Shown: positions 41,591 to 51,514 of the stretch, piece after piece
How the letters are laid out: every line of letters begins with the position of its first letter
Numbering within the stretch: position 1 is the stretch's first letter
Origin: Pontibacter oryzae
Lineage (GTDB): Bacteria > Bacteroidota > Bacteroidia > Cytophagales > Hymenobacteraceae
DNA: 64,000 bases
NCBI RefSeq assembly: GCF_003576375.1
Contig: NZ_QWGE01000001.1
Coordinates: 992,001-1,056,000 of the forward strand
Direction of reading: 5' to 3'
Notes under the pieces: model-generated
The model's input: the letters and a program-made list of their open reading frames with translations, nothing else
Databases searched by the model: none
What the model was told of the DNA's origin: nothing
Translations under genes and position numbers: made by a program

Positions 41591-44542
41591 TTAATGCGCA
41601 ACTATAATAGTATGGGTTGAGATAATTTTACCAGCCTTTTTTATTTGAATAAAGTATAACCCTGACGGCACAGTTGTTACACGCATCTCAACCTCTGCTC
41701 CATAAAGGCCACTTATTTTTTTAACCACTGCTCCAGTACTGTTAAGCATAACTATCTCAACGTTTGTAGCCGGTTGCTTTCCAAAGTGAACTGTAAGTAC
41801 GTTAGCTGCCGGATTCGGAAACACACTTATACCAGGCTGGTTCATGGCTGGGGAAGCACTCAATAGGTTACCGTACTGATACTTGTAATCATAGCTCACA
41901 GCGCTAGGGCCTACATGATGCTCACCTAAAGCGCCTTTAGGAGCTGGCGAGTTTCCTCTAAACTCATCGGCGCCTACGTCAAGTATTCCTGCACGTGACT
42001 GCCCTTCAAAATCAGAGCCAACATAGGCATAAGTGCCAACCGCAGCATCTATAGCAGGGCTTTCAGGATTTAAGCGCAAAACCTTATATGCCATTGCCTG
42101 CTCGCAATCGTTTCCGGAGCAGGGAGGCTGCATTAGTAGCGGGTCTATGTTTTTGATTTGTGCATCTGATGCCGTTATACCTATCGAAGATGCTGCTGTA
42201 GGATACATAATATTTCCGGAAAAGCTGACACCAGCCAGGGAAGCCGTGCTATACGACTTGATGATAGGGTTTGCATTTTCTACAACAATATTATTTGCTA
42301 TCAGGCAGTTTACAGGAGCACGATTATAGTTACCGTTATTATCGAAACCTATCTCGATGTTCGATTTATTATTAACCAATGTATTGAAAGCAAACACGAG
42401 GTTCTCCGGCAAGAAATGCTCCGTTAGGCTAGTGGAAGTATTAGTAACATTGCCATTTGTAATTGTGCAGGCAGCATCCCACTTTTCGCCGGTAAGCCCT
42501 TCAAAGTAGTTATTTATAACCTTATGGTCCTTCCCGTAAACCCGAACACCACCGCAACCAATTGTGCTACCATTAAAAATGGCTGTCTTGCCTTCCCCGA
42601 AAAAGTAATTCCCCTCAACCAGGTTGCGGTTGCCATGGCGCAACGACAGAGTTCCTAGGCTACGCTGGAATGTGTTATGCCGAATGATATTGTCGCATGA
42701 CTTAATGGATACTACCTCCGGGTCTCCGTCGCAATCCTGGAACAGGTTATACTCTATCACGGTAAAGCCGCTACTCATAGACAAAGTACTGGTGCCTACC
42801 CTTATACTTTCTTTCTCGTTGGTGGCTCTGGGGCCATTGTTTTTGAAGAGGTTGTACCGGATGGTATCATGCTGCGACTGTTGCGTAGCAGAGCCATCTA
42901 TCACAATGTACTTCCCTGCCTGGGTTTTCCCGTCGAACTGGTTGTAGGCAATCACATTTCCACCTGATTTAATGGGGGCTGTACTTCCCCAAGTATCCCC
43001 GATGTAAATCCAGTTGCAGGAGCTGGTTTCGGATATAGCAAAGCTGTTACCGATAATGCGCACCCTGCTGCTGTTTTGTATTTTAATACCAGTAGAAATG
43101 CCCGCACTTTTAATAGCAAAGCCTTGGAGGGTTATGTGCTTTACGCTCTCTAACGTAAACGATGTATTACCAGTAATTATGGCCTGCCCCTGGTTTTTGG
43201 CCATAATCACAATTGGCTTGTTTTCGCAACCAGAGCGAGAGATGGTGGTACCTCCGAGGCTGTAGTTTCCGTCTGCTACCACAATCGTGTCGCCTGGGTT
43301 CATGGCATTTAAAGCATTTTTAAATTCTGTAACAGTTGCAACGTTTCTTTTAACAGCCGGAGTTGTGTTCACGCCAACAGTTGCCCCGATGCTCATGTCT
43401 GCTGCTACTGTAAAAGTCTTGCTCGTTTGGTTACCGCTTAAATCACCTGTCCAGCCATCGAATTGGTAGCATGCTTCATGCGAAATAGTTGCGGTTACTT
43501 TCGTTTCTTTATAATACTTACCGTCCGGTGAGGCAGGAGCTAAAGTTATCGTTCCGTTGGATGGATGTGTAATAGATACTGTATACAATGCTGGCGGATT
43601 GGCAGGGTCTACACCTGTATCGGCCCCAATACTCATGTTACCTGTTACGGTAAAGCTTTTCACTAACTCGCTGCCGCTTAAGCTGCCAGTCCAGCCATTG
43701 TTTTTGTAGCCTTCCGGCAGCGTTAATGTCGCAGTTACAGATTCGTTTAGCTCGTAGGTGGCAGCAGTTGGGCTTAAGGTAATGGTGCCATACGCTGGTT
43801 GCGTAACGGTAATTGTTCTGCTTGTTGAGGACGCTCCGAAAGAAACGTCGGGTATGGGGGTTGTGCTTATGTACACATCATCTATACTTACCTCTGAGGT
43901 GGCCACTTGTGTATCGCTGGTGTGGTTTATCCTTAACGAATGAAATTCTTTAACTCCCGCCGCCCTTGTTCCGCTGGCGGTAGGCGTATAGGTTTCTCTG
44001 AAGTTAAATTCTGTGGCACTTGCCGTACCATTAATGGCCACTTTATATTTTTCAGCTGAGAAATCCACCTTTACCGAAACACGCACCCACTCATTAGCCG
44101 CCCATACACCCACATTATTCCCCGAAGAGCCGTTATATGCCTTTATCTTATTATCTGTGGTAAACTCAACTACAAAAATACGCTTTGAGCTTCCTCCAAA
44201 CAGGTCATATCCGTTCAAAGCTATTCCCCTTGTGGTAAATGCGATAGGGTTCACCCAAAAATCAGCATAAACCTCATCTCTCAAGCCTGTTACTGTACCG
44301 CTGTATGGTATAAAATCAAGCTGAAGCGCTGTGTTTTGAGCAGAAAGTTGCAGCGCCTGATCGCCTGTTTTAGCCACTGATGTACTTATCTGTGCGTTTC
44401 CGCTGCTCACTTTCCAGCCATTCTGGTTATGAATGCCCCCGGAAACGTAAAGCGGCCCCTCAAAAGATGTCTGTAGCGGCGTTTGAGCTAATACAGTTCT
44501 TACTATAATCAGCAAGAGTAAAAGTAGAGGTGTTTTTTTCAT
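41591..44542 (-). CDS. T9SS-exported PL6-like polysaccharide lyase (chondroitinase-B type)
   Basis: A 983-residue secreted protein. After the signal peptide (MKKTPLLLLLLIIVRTVLAQ) come an N-terminal jelly-roll-like domain, two divergent InlB-like B repeats (NGTITLAP / FDGWTGDLSG pattern), and a right-handed beta-helix from about residue 390. The catalytic lysine and arginine of PL6 are placed at VVSIKSCDN and LSLRHGN, with N-K-E-S-I-R nearby. The C terminus (GISVFPNPAANVLTVHFG, then YFIQIKK) is a T9SS type A sorting tail. Predicted to cleave chondroitin or alginate at the cell surface. Calcium-binding residues fit but the substrate is open. Confidence 0.82.
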   Translation of the reverse strand: MKKTPLLLLLLIIVRTVLAQTPLQTSFEGPLYVSGGIHNQNGWKVSSGNAQISTSVAKTGDQALQLSAQNTALQLDFIPYSGTVTGLRDEVYADFWVNPIAFTTRGIALNGYDLFGGSSKRIFVVEFTTDNKIKAYNGSSGNNVGVWAANEWVRVSVKVDFSAEKYKVAINGTASATEFNFRETYTPTASGTRAAGVKEFHSLRINHTSDTQVATSEVSIDDVYISTTPIPDVSFGASSTSRTITVTQPAYGTITLSPTAATYELNESVTATLTLPEGYKNNGWTGSLSGSELVKSFTVTGNMSIGADTGVDPANPPALYTVSITHPSNGTITLAPASPDGKYYKETKVTATISHEACYQFDGWTGDLSGNQTSKTFTVAADMSIGATVGVNTTPAVKRNVATVTEFKNALNAMNPGDTIVVADGNYSLGGTTISRSGCENKPIVIMAKNQGQAIITGNTSFTLESVKHITLQGFAIKSAGISTGIKIQNSSRVRIIGNSFAISETSSCNWIYIGDTWGSTAPIKSGGNVIAYNQFDGKTQAGKYIVIDGSATQQSQHDTIRYNLFKNNGPRATNEKESIRVGTSTLSMSSGFTVIEYNLFQDCDGDPEVVSIKSCDNIIRHNTFQRSLGTLSLRHGNRNLVEGNYFFGEGKTAIFNGSTIGCGGVRVYGKDHKVINNYFEGLTGEKWDAACTITNGNVTNTSTSLTEHFLPENLVFAFNTLVNNKSNIEIGFDNNGNYNRAPVNCLIANNIVVENANPIIKSYSTASLAGVSFSGNIMYPTAASSIGITASDAQIKNIDPLLMQPPCSGNDCEQAMAYKVLRLNPESPAIDAAVGTYAYVGSDFEGQSRAGILDVGADEFRGNSPAPKGALGEHHVGPSAVSYDYKYQYGNLLSASPAMNQPGISVFPNPAANVLTVHFGKQPATNVEIVMLNSTGAVVKKISGLYGAEVEMRVTTVPSGLYFIQIKKAGKIISTHTIIVAH

Positions 44543-44782
44543 ATGCTTGCAGTTAAGGGTTAGCTAAATATTGGTAAACCAATTAATTGTAATCCAATTT
44601 AACTGCTAGTTAGCTACTTACAAAAGAAACATAGAAAAATTTAAGTATAGATGACTAGAAATACTCATCTTAGGGCAAGCATATGAATAATCGGTAACTT
44701 ACCTGTTCGCTTAATCAAATCTGTTTGGCTATGATTTTATACTTATACAAGTGGAGTATTCACCCAAAAACACTACGGTATC

Positions 44783-45466
44783 GTGAGAATAATTAGAAAC
44801 AATAGGGCCCTCGCAACAGCAATTGCATGCGGCAGCATTCCGCTTTTAATTGTAGGTTTAGGTAAAATACTAGGCCTGATTAGCATGCTGGTTTCAAGTA
44901 AGGCCCCTTTTCTTAGTGTAGCTTCGTTAGTAATTTACATTGCACCCAGCGTTGTATTCCTCATGGCGCTTATACTTCCTAACCTTGATATGTTAAGCAA
45001 ACGCCACAGGCCAATTACGGCTTCTTTATTTTACAAGCCTGCCATTAGCAGCATTGCCTATTACACTTTTGCTGCGATAGGTCTTATCATTAGCTTTTAC
45101 CTGATTTTTATCATACCTCGGTTTTTATACTTTTTCGCTTTTTTTGTGCTGGCTATACTTTATTTCTACTTCCTGGCTATGGCAAAGCTTGTTATCCGGT
45201 TTTTGGGCAGAGAAAACAGCCCCTACGGCAATGCCATTAGTTATTGGCAGATGGCCGGCTGTGGTTTACTCGCTGTTGTTGGTACTATCGCTATACAAAT
45301 ACTAATGCCAGTTAGTATAAGGCGATTTGTAAGCGGAGAGCTTTTTACCTGTTTAAGTGGCATGGTTGGGGTTGGCTATATGCTGGGGCGGGTACTTCAG
45401 AGCCAATATGATGAGGAACAGTTCTATCTTGAAAACTATCCAGAGCAAGTTTTAATGGAGCAATAG
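44783..45466 (+). CDS. Polytopic membrane protein of unknown function
   Basis: A 227-residue protein with a GTG start at 44783 (VRIIRNNRALATAIACG). About six hydrophobic segments are seen (10-35, 41-63, 83-108, 112-133, 152-172, 181-200), with an acidic tail. No family is recognised. Convergent with tmRNA on the other strand, with a shared terminator. No other gene is close enough to be an operon partner. Confidence 0.62.
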   Translation: MRIIRNNRALATAIACGSIPLLIVGLGKILGLISMLVSSKAPFLSVASLVIYIAPSVVFLMALILPNLDMLSKRHRPITASLFYKPAISSIAYYTFAAIGLIISFYLIFIIPRFLYFFAFFVLAILYFYFLAMAKLVIRFLGRENSPYGNAISYWQMAGCGLLAVVGTIAIQILMPVSIRRFVSGELFTCLSGMVGVGYMLGRVLQSQYDEEQFYLENYPEQVLMEQ

Positions 45467-45483
45467 CTCAAACTTTAACAGCA

Positions 45484-45524
45484 CAAAAAAAGGGCGTTAG
45501 CAAACCGCTAGCGCCCTTTTTTAA
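45484..45524. terminator. Bidirectional terminator between the membrane protein gene and tmRNA
   Basis: AAAAAAGGGCGTTAGC pairs with GCTAGCGCCCTTTTTT with one wobble pair. T-runs on both strands suit convergent transcripts. Confidence 0.85.
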
Positions 45525-45534
45525 AATTACTAAG

Positions 45535-45903
45535 TGGAGATGCAGGGATTCGAACCCTGGTCCAGACAAGGAAACTGTCGTGCCTTCTACATGCTTAGAC
45601 ACTAGTTGGATTGTAGGGAGCTTGCGGGCCTAGGTCAAGCCTATGCGCACTCCTTAGGTGCTTTAGTTTCGCCTGCGCACCACACCTTTGCGCAAGCTAG
45701 TAAAACGAGTCGAAGCCTCTGATGTGCAGGCAGTTTCACGAAACCTGCACGAGACTATGGCAATTGCTTAGTACCTAGACTAGGCAGCCATGGCGTAATT
45801 AGATTCGCCAGTTATTGTTCGAACGAATTGTTGGCAGGTGGTACGTTCATCACCCGGCATGCTTACACGCAATCTGCACAAGCTGTCAATTCCGGTCATC
45901 CCC
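45535..45903 (-). ncRNA. ssrA: Transfer-messenger RNA (tmRNA)
   Basis: One-piece tmRNA of 369 bases. The 5' end GGGGATG pairs with the 3' CATCTCC, followed by the discriminator A; the terminal CCA is not encoded (CTT follows) and must be added. The T arm GGTTCGAATCCC is next to the 3' end. The tag frame is GGC GAA TCT AAT TAC GCC ATG GCT GCC TAG, giving (A)GESNYAMAA with a hydrophobic AA ending for proteolysis. It rescues stalled ribosomes with SmpB. Confidence 0.95.
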
Positions 45904-46170
45904 ATTAAGTTAAAGAACGAATTCTTACAGTCTATACTTCAAGAAGTATGCCACAAAGGTAACGATTTATTACTGAAAAATCTACCGGTGGCCTGCTATT
46001 AAACAGCTTTTACAACCACTTGGTTTCATTATGTTCAACACCTAAAGCGAATGGCCCAGTCTAGATGCACCACCCCTTACCTAAGGTAATAGCCAGCGGC
46101 TACAATATACCTGCCGGCCTATAGCAGCATATCTTGTAAACTTTTCCAAAGTATGGTCTAACCTATAAAA
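45904..46170. other. Leader and promoter region of tmRNA
   Basis: On the minus strand TTTG (45954-45957) and TAGACTGT (45927-45934) are 19 bases apart, a weak promoter match. Between them is the palindrome ATACTTC-AA-GAAGTAT (45934-45949). The rest, up to the M36 terminator, shows nothing clear. Confidence 0.4.
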
Positions 46171-46210
46171 TAACAAAGGGAGACAGGCCAAAGCCTGTCT
46201 CCCTTTGTTA
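46171..46210 (-). terminator. Terminator of the M36 metalloprotease gene
   Basis: Perfect 18-base arms (46171-46188 and 46193-46210) around a CAAA loop. On the minus strand it lies about 20 bases after the stop. Confidence 0.85.
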
Positions 46211-46228
46211 ACTCAACTGTAGTGCCGG

Positions 46229-49200
46229 TTATCTGATAGAAATCTTGGTAGTTTTAATACCGGAGGCAGTTACCAGGCGCACCAGGTAAATACCTCTTGA
46301 AAGACCGCTTCTGTTCAGCTCAACAGCATGCGCGCCACCTGTGGCACTCTCTGTATCAGCAAGCACACGTACCAATCTGCCTTTCATGTCGATCAGTTCC
46401 ACGCGGTATTTGCCTGCCTGAGGCACTGCAAACTCAATGCTGGTTCTGTCATCAACAGGGTTAGGTACAGCCCTTAAAGCCGCAGCACTTTCCATACTTT
46501 CGCCATTAAGCGCCATCGCAGCCGAAGTTGCTGTAACAGACATGTCGCAAGATCCTAGCTTAGCTCCGTCTTTCAGCGCTAGCAGTGCTGTGCCCGCACG
46601 AACGCACTGTGTTTGTCCGTTTTTGCAAATCGTGACCATTGCGTTACTGCAGCGGATATCCACCACTTTAATCTTCACGGTGGCAGATTTTGTACAGCCT
46701 ACGCTATTTACACCCGTTACTTTAATGGTATAAACTCCCTCTGCTTTAGGCTTGAAGATGGTTGTAGCCGAAGTCGTGCTTGTTAAGCCGTCAACTTTAT
46801 CCCATGTATAGGTATAATCAACGCCATTAGCTTCTAAGATCACGCTTTGCGCACCATAACCCAAATAAATTGTGGTAGGAACATCGTTGGTGAACACAGT
46901 GCTGGTTGGCGTTACGGTAATGGTTGGCGCCTCACAAGCGTAGATCGGAGGTAAGTCAAAAGCTTCAACCTGGTCAGTTCTGCTTGTTGAAAGGCCTTGG
47001 CTGGCGCTAAAGCCTAACCCGCGCTTCGCGAATACTCTCCAGATAAGCTCCTGATTGGCACCGCCATAGTTTTGCATATCAGCTGCAAGTATGGCATCGC
47101 GCGCATCCACGAAACCTGGGCTGCACGGCTGTAATTTTAAGCCATCAATCACCAATTGCATAGCCTTGTTATTTCCGCCTTTGCCGTTGTACAAATCACT
47201 GTCGTAGCCATACTTGTCAACCATCGCCCAGGTCATGTCCCATAACATGGAGGCCCAAACAAAGCCTACACCGTGAGGCTGCGACAAGGAGGTATTGTTA
47301 GTAGCTGCGTAAGTATAACTGTTCACGCCAAAATCAGTGCTGTAAGGTGCAGGGCGTATACCCTGGCCATTTGTAGGCTGGTTAACTGCATAGGTACCAA
47401 TACCACGGATATCTTTGCCTTTATCGCCAGGTTTCATGGTCAGCATCAGGCCAAACCAATCGCTCCAGCCTTCACCACCTTGTTCCGCGTTGCTAAGACA
47501 GCCAGTGGCTGCTGGCCCACCTGTAAGGCGGTTAGAGATACCGTGGCCATACTCGTGCGCAATAATGCCGTTATCGAAGTCGCCATCAACCTCAGGGCTT
47601 GTGCCATTGTTTTTAAGCGCTACTGTCACAGTCTCGCCCTGGTCAAGTTTCTCTCTGATCTTCAAACCGTTTTCCTGACTGATCATAACAGCCGGAATCG
47701 TGATTGTTTGGGTAGGTGTGCCACCCATGGTGATAGGAGCACCTGGAACGTTGTTAATAACCACAACAGCAATTGCTCCCGCTGCCTGCGCAAACTGCAC
47801 TTTATCAGCAAATGGGCAAGACCCTCTGTATACTACTGCAATGTTACCGCTAATAGCAGAGGCGTTTACGAAGGCAGCGCAACCCTCCTGGCCATCGGCT
47901 ACTACCAATTTACCTGTTACTGGTGTTGGCGTAAGCGGCTTTGAGAACGATGCCTCCAACGTAGTATAGCTTCCTGCCAGGCTCGACGGCGAAGTAACCT
48001 TAAGCATATCCGGATCAGACTTGCCACTCCATAAGTACATTTGCATGCGTGGCCTCAAGCCATCTCTTGGTGTAGCGAAGTTAGCGTTATTGCGGGTGGT
48101 GAGAATGTTGCGGCTGTCCTGCGCTTCTGCTCTTACCTCATCTAGGCCTAAGCCGCCTTTGTTATAATTATTCACCTGGAAGTTACCGCTCAGCTCATCG
48201 AAGCCATACTGATACCACACATCGTGCATGATGTTGTTCATGTAGAACAGGTTAGCAATGGCTGCATCACGGTATTCTACCGGCTGCTTCGTAAAATCAA
48301 CTGGGTAGTCGAAAAGAAGGTTTGCGCCGCCATTCGGGCTATAGTTAGCGGGGTTGTTATTGTTGCTAGGGTCTTCGTAGGCATGCACGTTGTTGCCACG
48401 CGTGATGGTAAACTCTGGGTTAGAAGACTCCAGCGTTGAGTGCCAACCGTATGGCGATGCCTTTGTATCAGCCGCACTGGTGCTCACGTACATGCGCGGG
48501 CCATGGCTTGGGCTCTCTGCTGGCATAGCAAACACATTATAGGCGTTAGCAGTAGGGGCAGCCATTAATGCCGTTGCAGTGTTATAAGGCGCTGGGTGCG
48601 GAGCTATCACGTACTGGTTTGCACGCGTAAGGGCCACACCATCTGGGCCATGGTTATCAAACTGGCAGTGTACAACCATGTTATCCTTGTCCAGCACAGT
48701 ACCTGTAGCTGCATCCACTCGAACATTCCACCAGTTCAAGGCGTCCAATTCGTAAATGGTTACCTCCCAGGCTAGCTTCATGCTGCCATCTTCCATAGGC
48801 TGGTACACCAGTTTAGCCGGGATTGGGTCCAGGGAGATGCCGCCGTTGCTCAGAACTACCTCACGGTTACTCTTGTTGCCTCTCGATTGAACAGTAAGCG
48901 GTGCAGAAACTCTCAGGTTTAAGTGTTTGGCAGCTGCCATCACCGCAGCTTCAGCGCCCAGGCCGGGCTCAGTAGTTTTCACCTTTTTATCCAAAGACTT
49001 GTAAAAGCGGTCGCCGATGCTAACTACTCTTTCATCCTTTGTCATGTTCACGTTTGTGATTGCACCATGCACCTCAATACCTGCATGCATTTGCTGCAAG
49101 TATATGTGCCGCATGCCGTTATGCCGCGTCACACTTTCATCAGAAACAGCCAACTCCGAAATGTCTGTTTCTGAGAGCTTCAGCTTCTGCCGGTTCTGCT

Positions 49201-49330
49201 TCAGGTGCTCCATTACGGCTGTAGGCACGCGTTTATTTGTTTGCCTTGCCTGGCTGAACGCAGACTGGCTTGTTAGCATAAGCACCACAACGAGTGCCAC
49301 CTGCCAAATACAGAGTAGATTCTTTTTCAT
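46229..49330 (-). CDS. T9SS-exported M36 metallopeptidase (fungalysin-like)
   Basis: A 1033-residue secreted protease. After the signal peptide (MKKNLLCIWQVALVVVLMLTS) comes an FTP-type propeptide, then the M36 catalytic domain with an inserted PA domain (PFADKVQFAQAAGAIAVVV). The zinc motif is IAHEYGHGISNR (HExxH), with the third ligand glutamate in GGEGWSDWFG. A PKD-like domain (TYTWDKVDGL) and a T9SS sorting tail (VPNPVDDRTSIEFAVPQAGKY to YLVRLVTASG) follow. Predicted extracellular protease. Start at ATG 49328-49330. Confidence 0.93.
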   Translation of the reverse strand: MKKNLLCIWQVALVVVLMLTSQSAFSQARQTNKRVPTAVMEHLKQNRQKLKLSETDISELAVSDESVTRHNGMRHIYLQQMHAGIEVHGAITNVNMTKDERVVSIGDRFYKSLDKKVKTTEPGLGAEAAVMAAAKHLNLRVSAPLTVQSRGNKSNREVVLSNGGISLDPIPAKLVYQPMEDGSMKLAWEVTIYELDALNWWNVRVDAATGTVLDKDNMVVHCQFDNHGPDGVALTRANQYVIAPHPAPYNTATALMAAPTANAYNVFAMPAESPSHGPRMYVSTSAADTKASPYGWHSTLESSNPEFTITRGNNVHAYEDPSNNNNPANYSPNGGANLLFDYPVDFTKQPVEYRDAAIANLFYMNNIMHDVWYQYGFDELSGNFQVNNYNKGGLGLDEVRAEAQDSRNILTTRNNANFATPRDGLRPRMQMYLWSGKSDPDMLKVTSPSSLAGSYTTLEASFSKPLTPTPVTGKLVVADGQEGCAAFVNASAISGNIAVVYRGSCPFADKVQFAQAAGAIAVVVINNVPGAPITMGGTPTQTITIPAVMISQENGLKIREKLDQGETVTVALKNNGTSPEVDGDFDNGIIAHEYGHGISNRLTGGPAATGCLSNAEQGGEGWSDWFGLMLTMKPGDKGKDIRGIGTYAVNQPTNGQGIRPAPYSTDFGVNSYTYAATNNTSLSQPHGVGFVWASMLWDMTWAMVDKYGYDSDLYNGKGGNNKAMQLVIDGLKLQPCSPGFVDARDAILAADMQNYGGANQELIWRVFAKRGLGFSASQGLSTSRTDQVEAFDLPPIYACEAPTITVTPTSTVFTNDVPTTIYLGYGAQSVILEANGVDYTYTWDKVDGLTSTTSATTIFKPKAEGVYTIKVTGVNSVGCTKSATVKIKVVDIRCSNAMVTICKNGQTQCVRAGTALLALKDGAKLGSCDMSVTATSAAMALNGESMESAAALRAVPNPVDDRTSIEFAVPQAGKYRVELIDMKGRLVRVLADTESATGGAHAVELNRSGLSRGIYLVRLVTASGIKTTKISIR

Positions 49331-50231
49331 TTAGAATTGTTTAAGGTAATGCGTTGATAAATGGTAATTTTTATCGATAAACTGTAATAATTAAGACACA
49401 AGCGCACCTAGCCAAACATAATTTGCCCATAATGAGAAAGAGTATGATGAATATACTCTTCTAAGATTTCACCCAGTAAGCCAATTAAAAAGTAAATTAT
49501 TTATAATAAGGTCAAGCATACAACGTGCTGGGTAATATTTGGTTGATGCGATATCTGTAAATAATTAAAGTTTTTTAACACAACGCCACACAATGTTAAA
49601 ACACGAATTAGCAGCCATCAGATTCTCTAGAATTTCACCCTTTAAAACCGCTGTTTTCCCCTTTAAGGGCATTCATTCACCATTTACTCTGTTGCAGTTC
49701 TATAGGCATACTTGCATATAAAAAAGATATTGCTAGCAGTACCTGACTTTAAATATTACAAGCTCGGGAAACAGGAGCTATGGCGTATAAAACAGAAGAG
49801 TAAGAGCTAGATGAAAAGTTTGCTATGCCTCCATGTTTACTAGCTGCATTGTGGCCTAAGGCATATCTTACATATGAGTTGCCCTTGCTTGGAAAAAATT
49901 GATCTCGTGGAGCTTTAAAAGCCGCAAAGTATAATTGGGCAGCAAAAAGCTTCAAGGAATGGCAGCTAAAAAGTATTGCTACTGCAAGAGTTGAGATAAG
50001 CTTAAGAGAAATCTCATGCTACTAAATTACTTATACTATGAACGCTTAATAGAAAGTCAGAAAAGTAGCTTCCGTTCAGGAGCTAACTTTTTTTTATACT
50101 CTGTGCCATCAAAATCCTAAGGTTACACCCTTACAAATTGGTTTTGTTTATTAACTTTAGTGATAGGAAGTACAAACCTTGCCTTGGGATTAATTTCTAA
50201 TATTTAGCTCGAAAGCAGAACATAGGCTGAC
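49331..50231. other. 900-base intergenic region without an intact gene
   Basis: No coding frame looks real; the 68-codon frame at 49749-49955 has no recognisable product. The string ACAACGTGCTGGG at 49519-49531 is identical to part of palindrome C in the cassette array, but the partner arm is missing. The promoters of both flanking genes must be here. Confidence 0.45.
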
Positions 50232-51278
50232 ATGAAAAAACATTACCGCTCTGAAAAGAACTGTCTGAACTGCGGCACCACGGTGCACGATAAATTTTGC
50301 CCAAGCTGTGGCCAGGAAAACTTAGAGCTACACGAGGACTTTCTGCACCTGGCCCTGCACAGCGTAGGCCATTACTTTCACTTCGAGTCTAAGCTCTTCA
50401 ACAGCATCGTTCCGCTTTTTACTAAACCCGGTTACCTCACCAAAGAATATTTTGCCGGTAAAAGGGCCTCTCACCTAAACCCGGTGAGTATGTACATCTT
50501 CATCAGCATCTTGTTTTTCTTCCTGTTTACGGCAAATACCAACATCAACAAACGCGAAATTATTGACGACAACACAGCGGCTGCAAAACCAGCCACGGAG
50601 AAAGAAAATATAAGAAAGGCCGTTAGCCTGGCAAAGAACAAACTGAACGAAGATGTAACCGCCGGAGAGATATCAGAGAAAACAGCGGCTTACACCTATA
50701 CTATGCTTGATAAAACTGAGGCAGCCCTGGACACCAGCCAGGCAAGACCCAACAAAGCAGTTAGCTATAAAAAGCCTGCCGCTAACGCTGAACAAACCCA
50801 TGCCGCTGGAGAGGAAGCAGAAGAAACAGGAGTAATACATTCTTTAAAGGCCAAATTTAAAGAAGTTGCCACTAACGACCTGAGCAGCGAGCTTTTCAAG
50901 AATAAACTGGTAAGCCACCTTCCAAAGATCATGTTTATACTTTTGCCGCTGTTTGCACTCATACTTAAGCTTGTGCACTGGCGGTCGCCTAAACTATATG
51001 TGGAGCACCTAATCTATTCTATCCACATTCACTCATTCATGTTTCTTTTTATCTCGCTCCTAATCATACTTAGCTGGATTATGCCTTTCCTTTCGGATTG
51101 GCTTTCGTTGCTGGGCAGCATCATCATTCTTTGGTACATCTACCGGTCGATGCGCAACATTTATGGCAACTCACGCTGGCGGACTATCTCTAAGTTTTTC
51201 CTTCTGTTTTTTGCTTACAGTTTTCTGCTGTTTGTGTGCAGCTTTGCAGTGGTGGTAGTTACGCTGTATACCGTTTAG
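50232..51278 (+). CDS. DUF3667-family membrane protein
   Basis: A 348-residue protein with an N-terminal zinc ribbon (CLNCGTTVHDKFCPSCGQ, C-x2-C ... C-x2-C) and the DUF3667 pattern HFESKLFNSIVPLFTKPGYLTKEYFAGKRASHLNPVSMYIF, with about four to five membrane segments. The middle is a charged cytosolic loop with proline-free helices. The function of the family is unknown. Start at ATG 50232 (MKKHYRSEKN). It precedes cfa but with a gap of 236 bases. Confidence 0.85.
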   Translation: MKKHYRSEKNCLNCGTTVHDKFCPSCGQENLELHEDFLHLALHSVGHYFHFESKLFNSIVPLFTKPGYLTKEYFAGKRASHLNPVSMYIFISILFFFLFTANTNINKREIIDDNTAAAKPATEKENIRKAVSLAKNKLNEDVTAGEISEKTAAYTYTMLDKTEAALDTSQARPNKAVSYKKPAANAEQTHAAGEEAEETGVIHSLKAKFKEVATNDLSSELFKNKLVSHLPKIMFILLPLFALILKLVHWRSPKLYVEHLIYSIHIHSFMFLFISLLIILSWIMPFLSDWLSLLGSIIILWYIYRSMRNIYGNSRWRTISKFFLLFFAYSFLLFVCSFAVVVVTLYTV

Positions 51279-51514
51279 CAAGTTGTTCTTTAAAGGGGCC
51301 CCTGTCAACTCATACTTTATTTATCCGCTCCTGTTTCCTTTTAAACATTCCCCGAAGTCACTGTTGGCTTTTAGCAGTACCACTAGGCCATTCCCATCAG
51401 CTTTGTAGCCTGGCGTTGAAGGTCTGATTTCAACTAATATTTGTTGCTTCCGTTCATACTCAAACCAGCATAAAACATAACATATCAATAACTTATACTT
51501 TATACTTCTGAACA

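Noticed and set aside
45540-45570. T-loop sequence that looks like a tRNA 3' end
   Set aside because: It is the tRNA-like part of tmRNA; the acceptor partner is 363 bases away and the tag frame lies between.
49749-49955. 68-codon frame on the minus strand in the 900-base gap
   Set aside because: Low-complexity product, no family and no upstream promoter; more likely chance.
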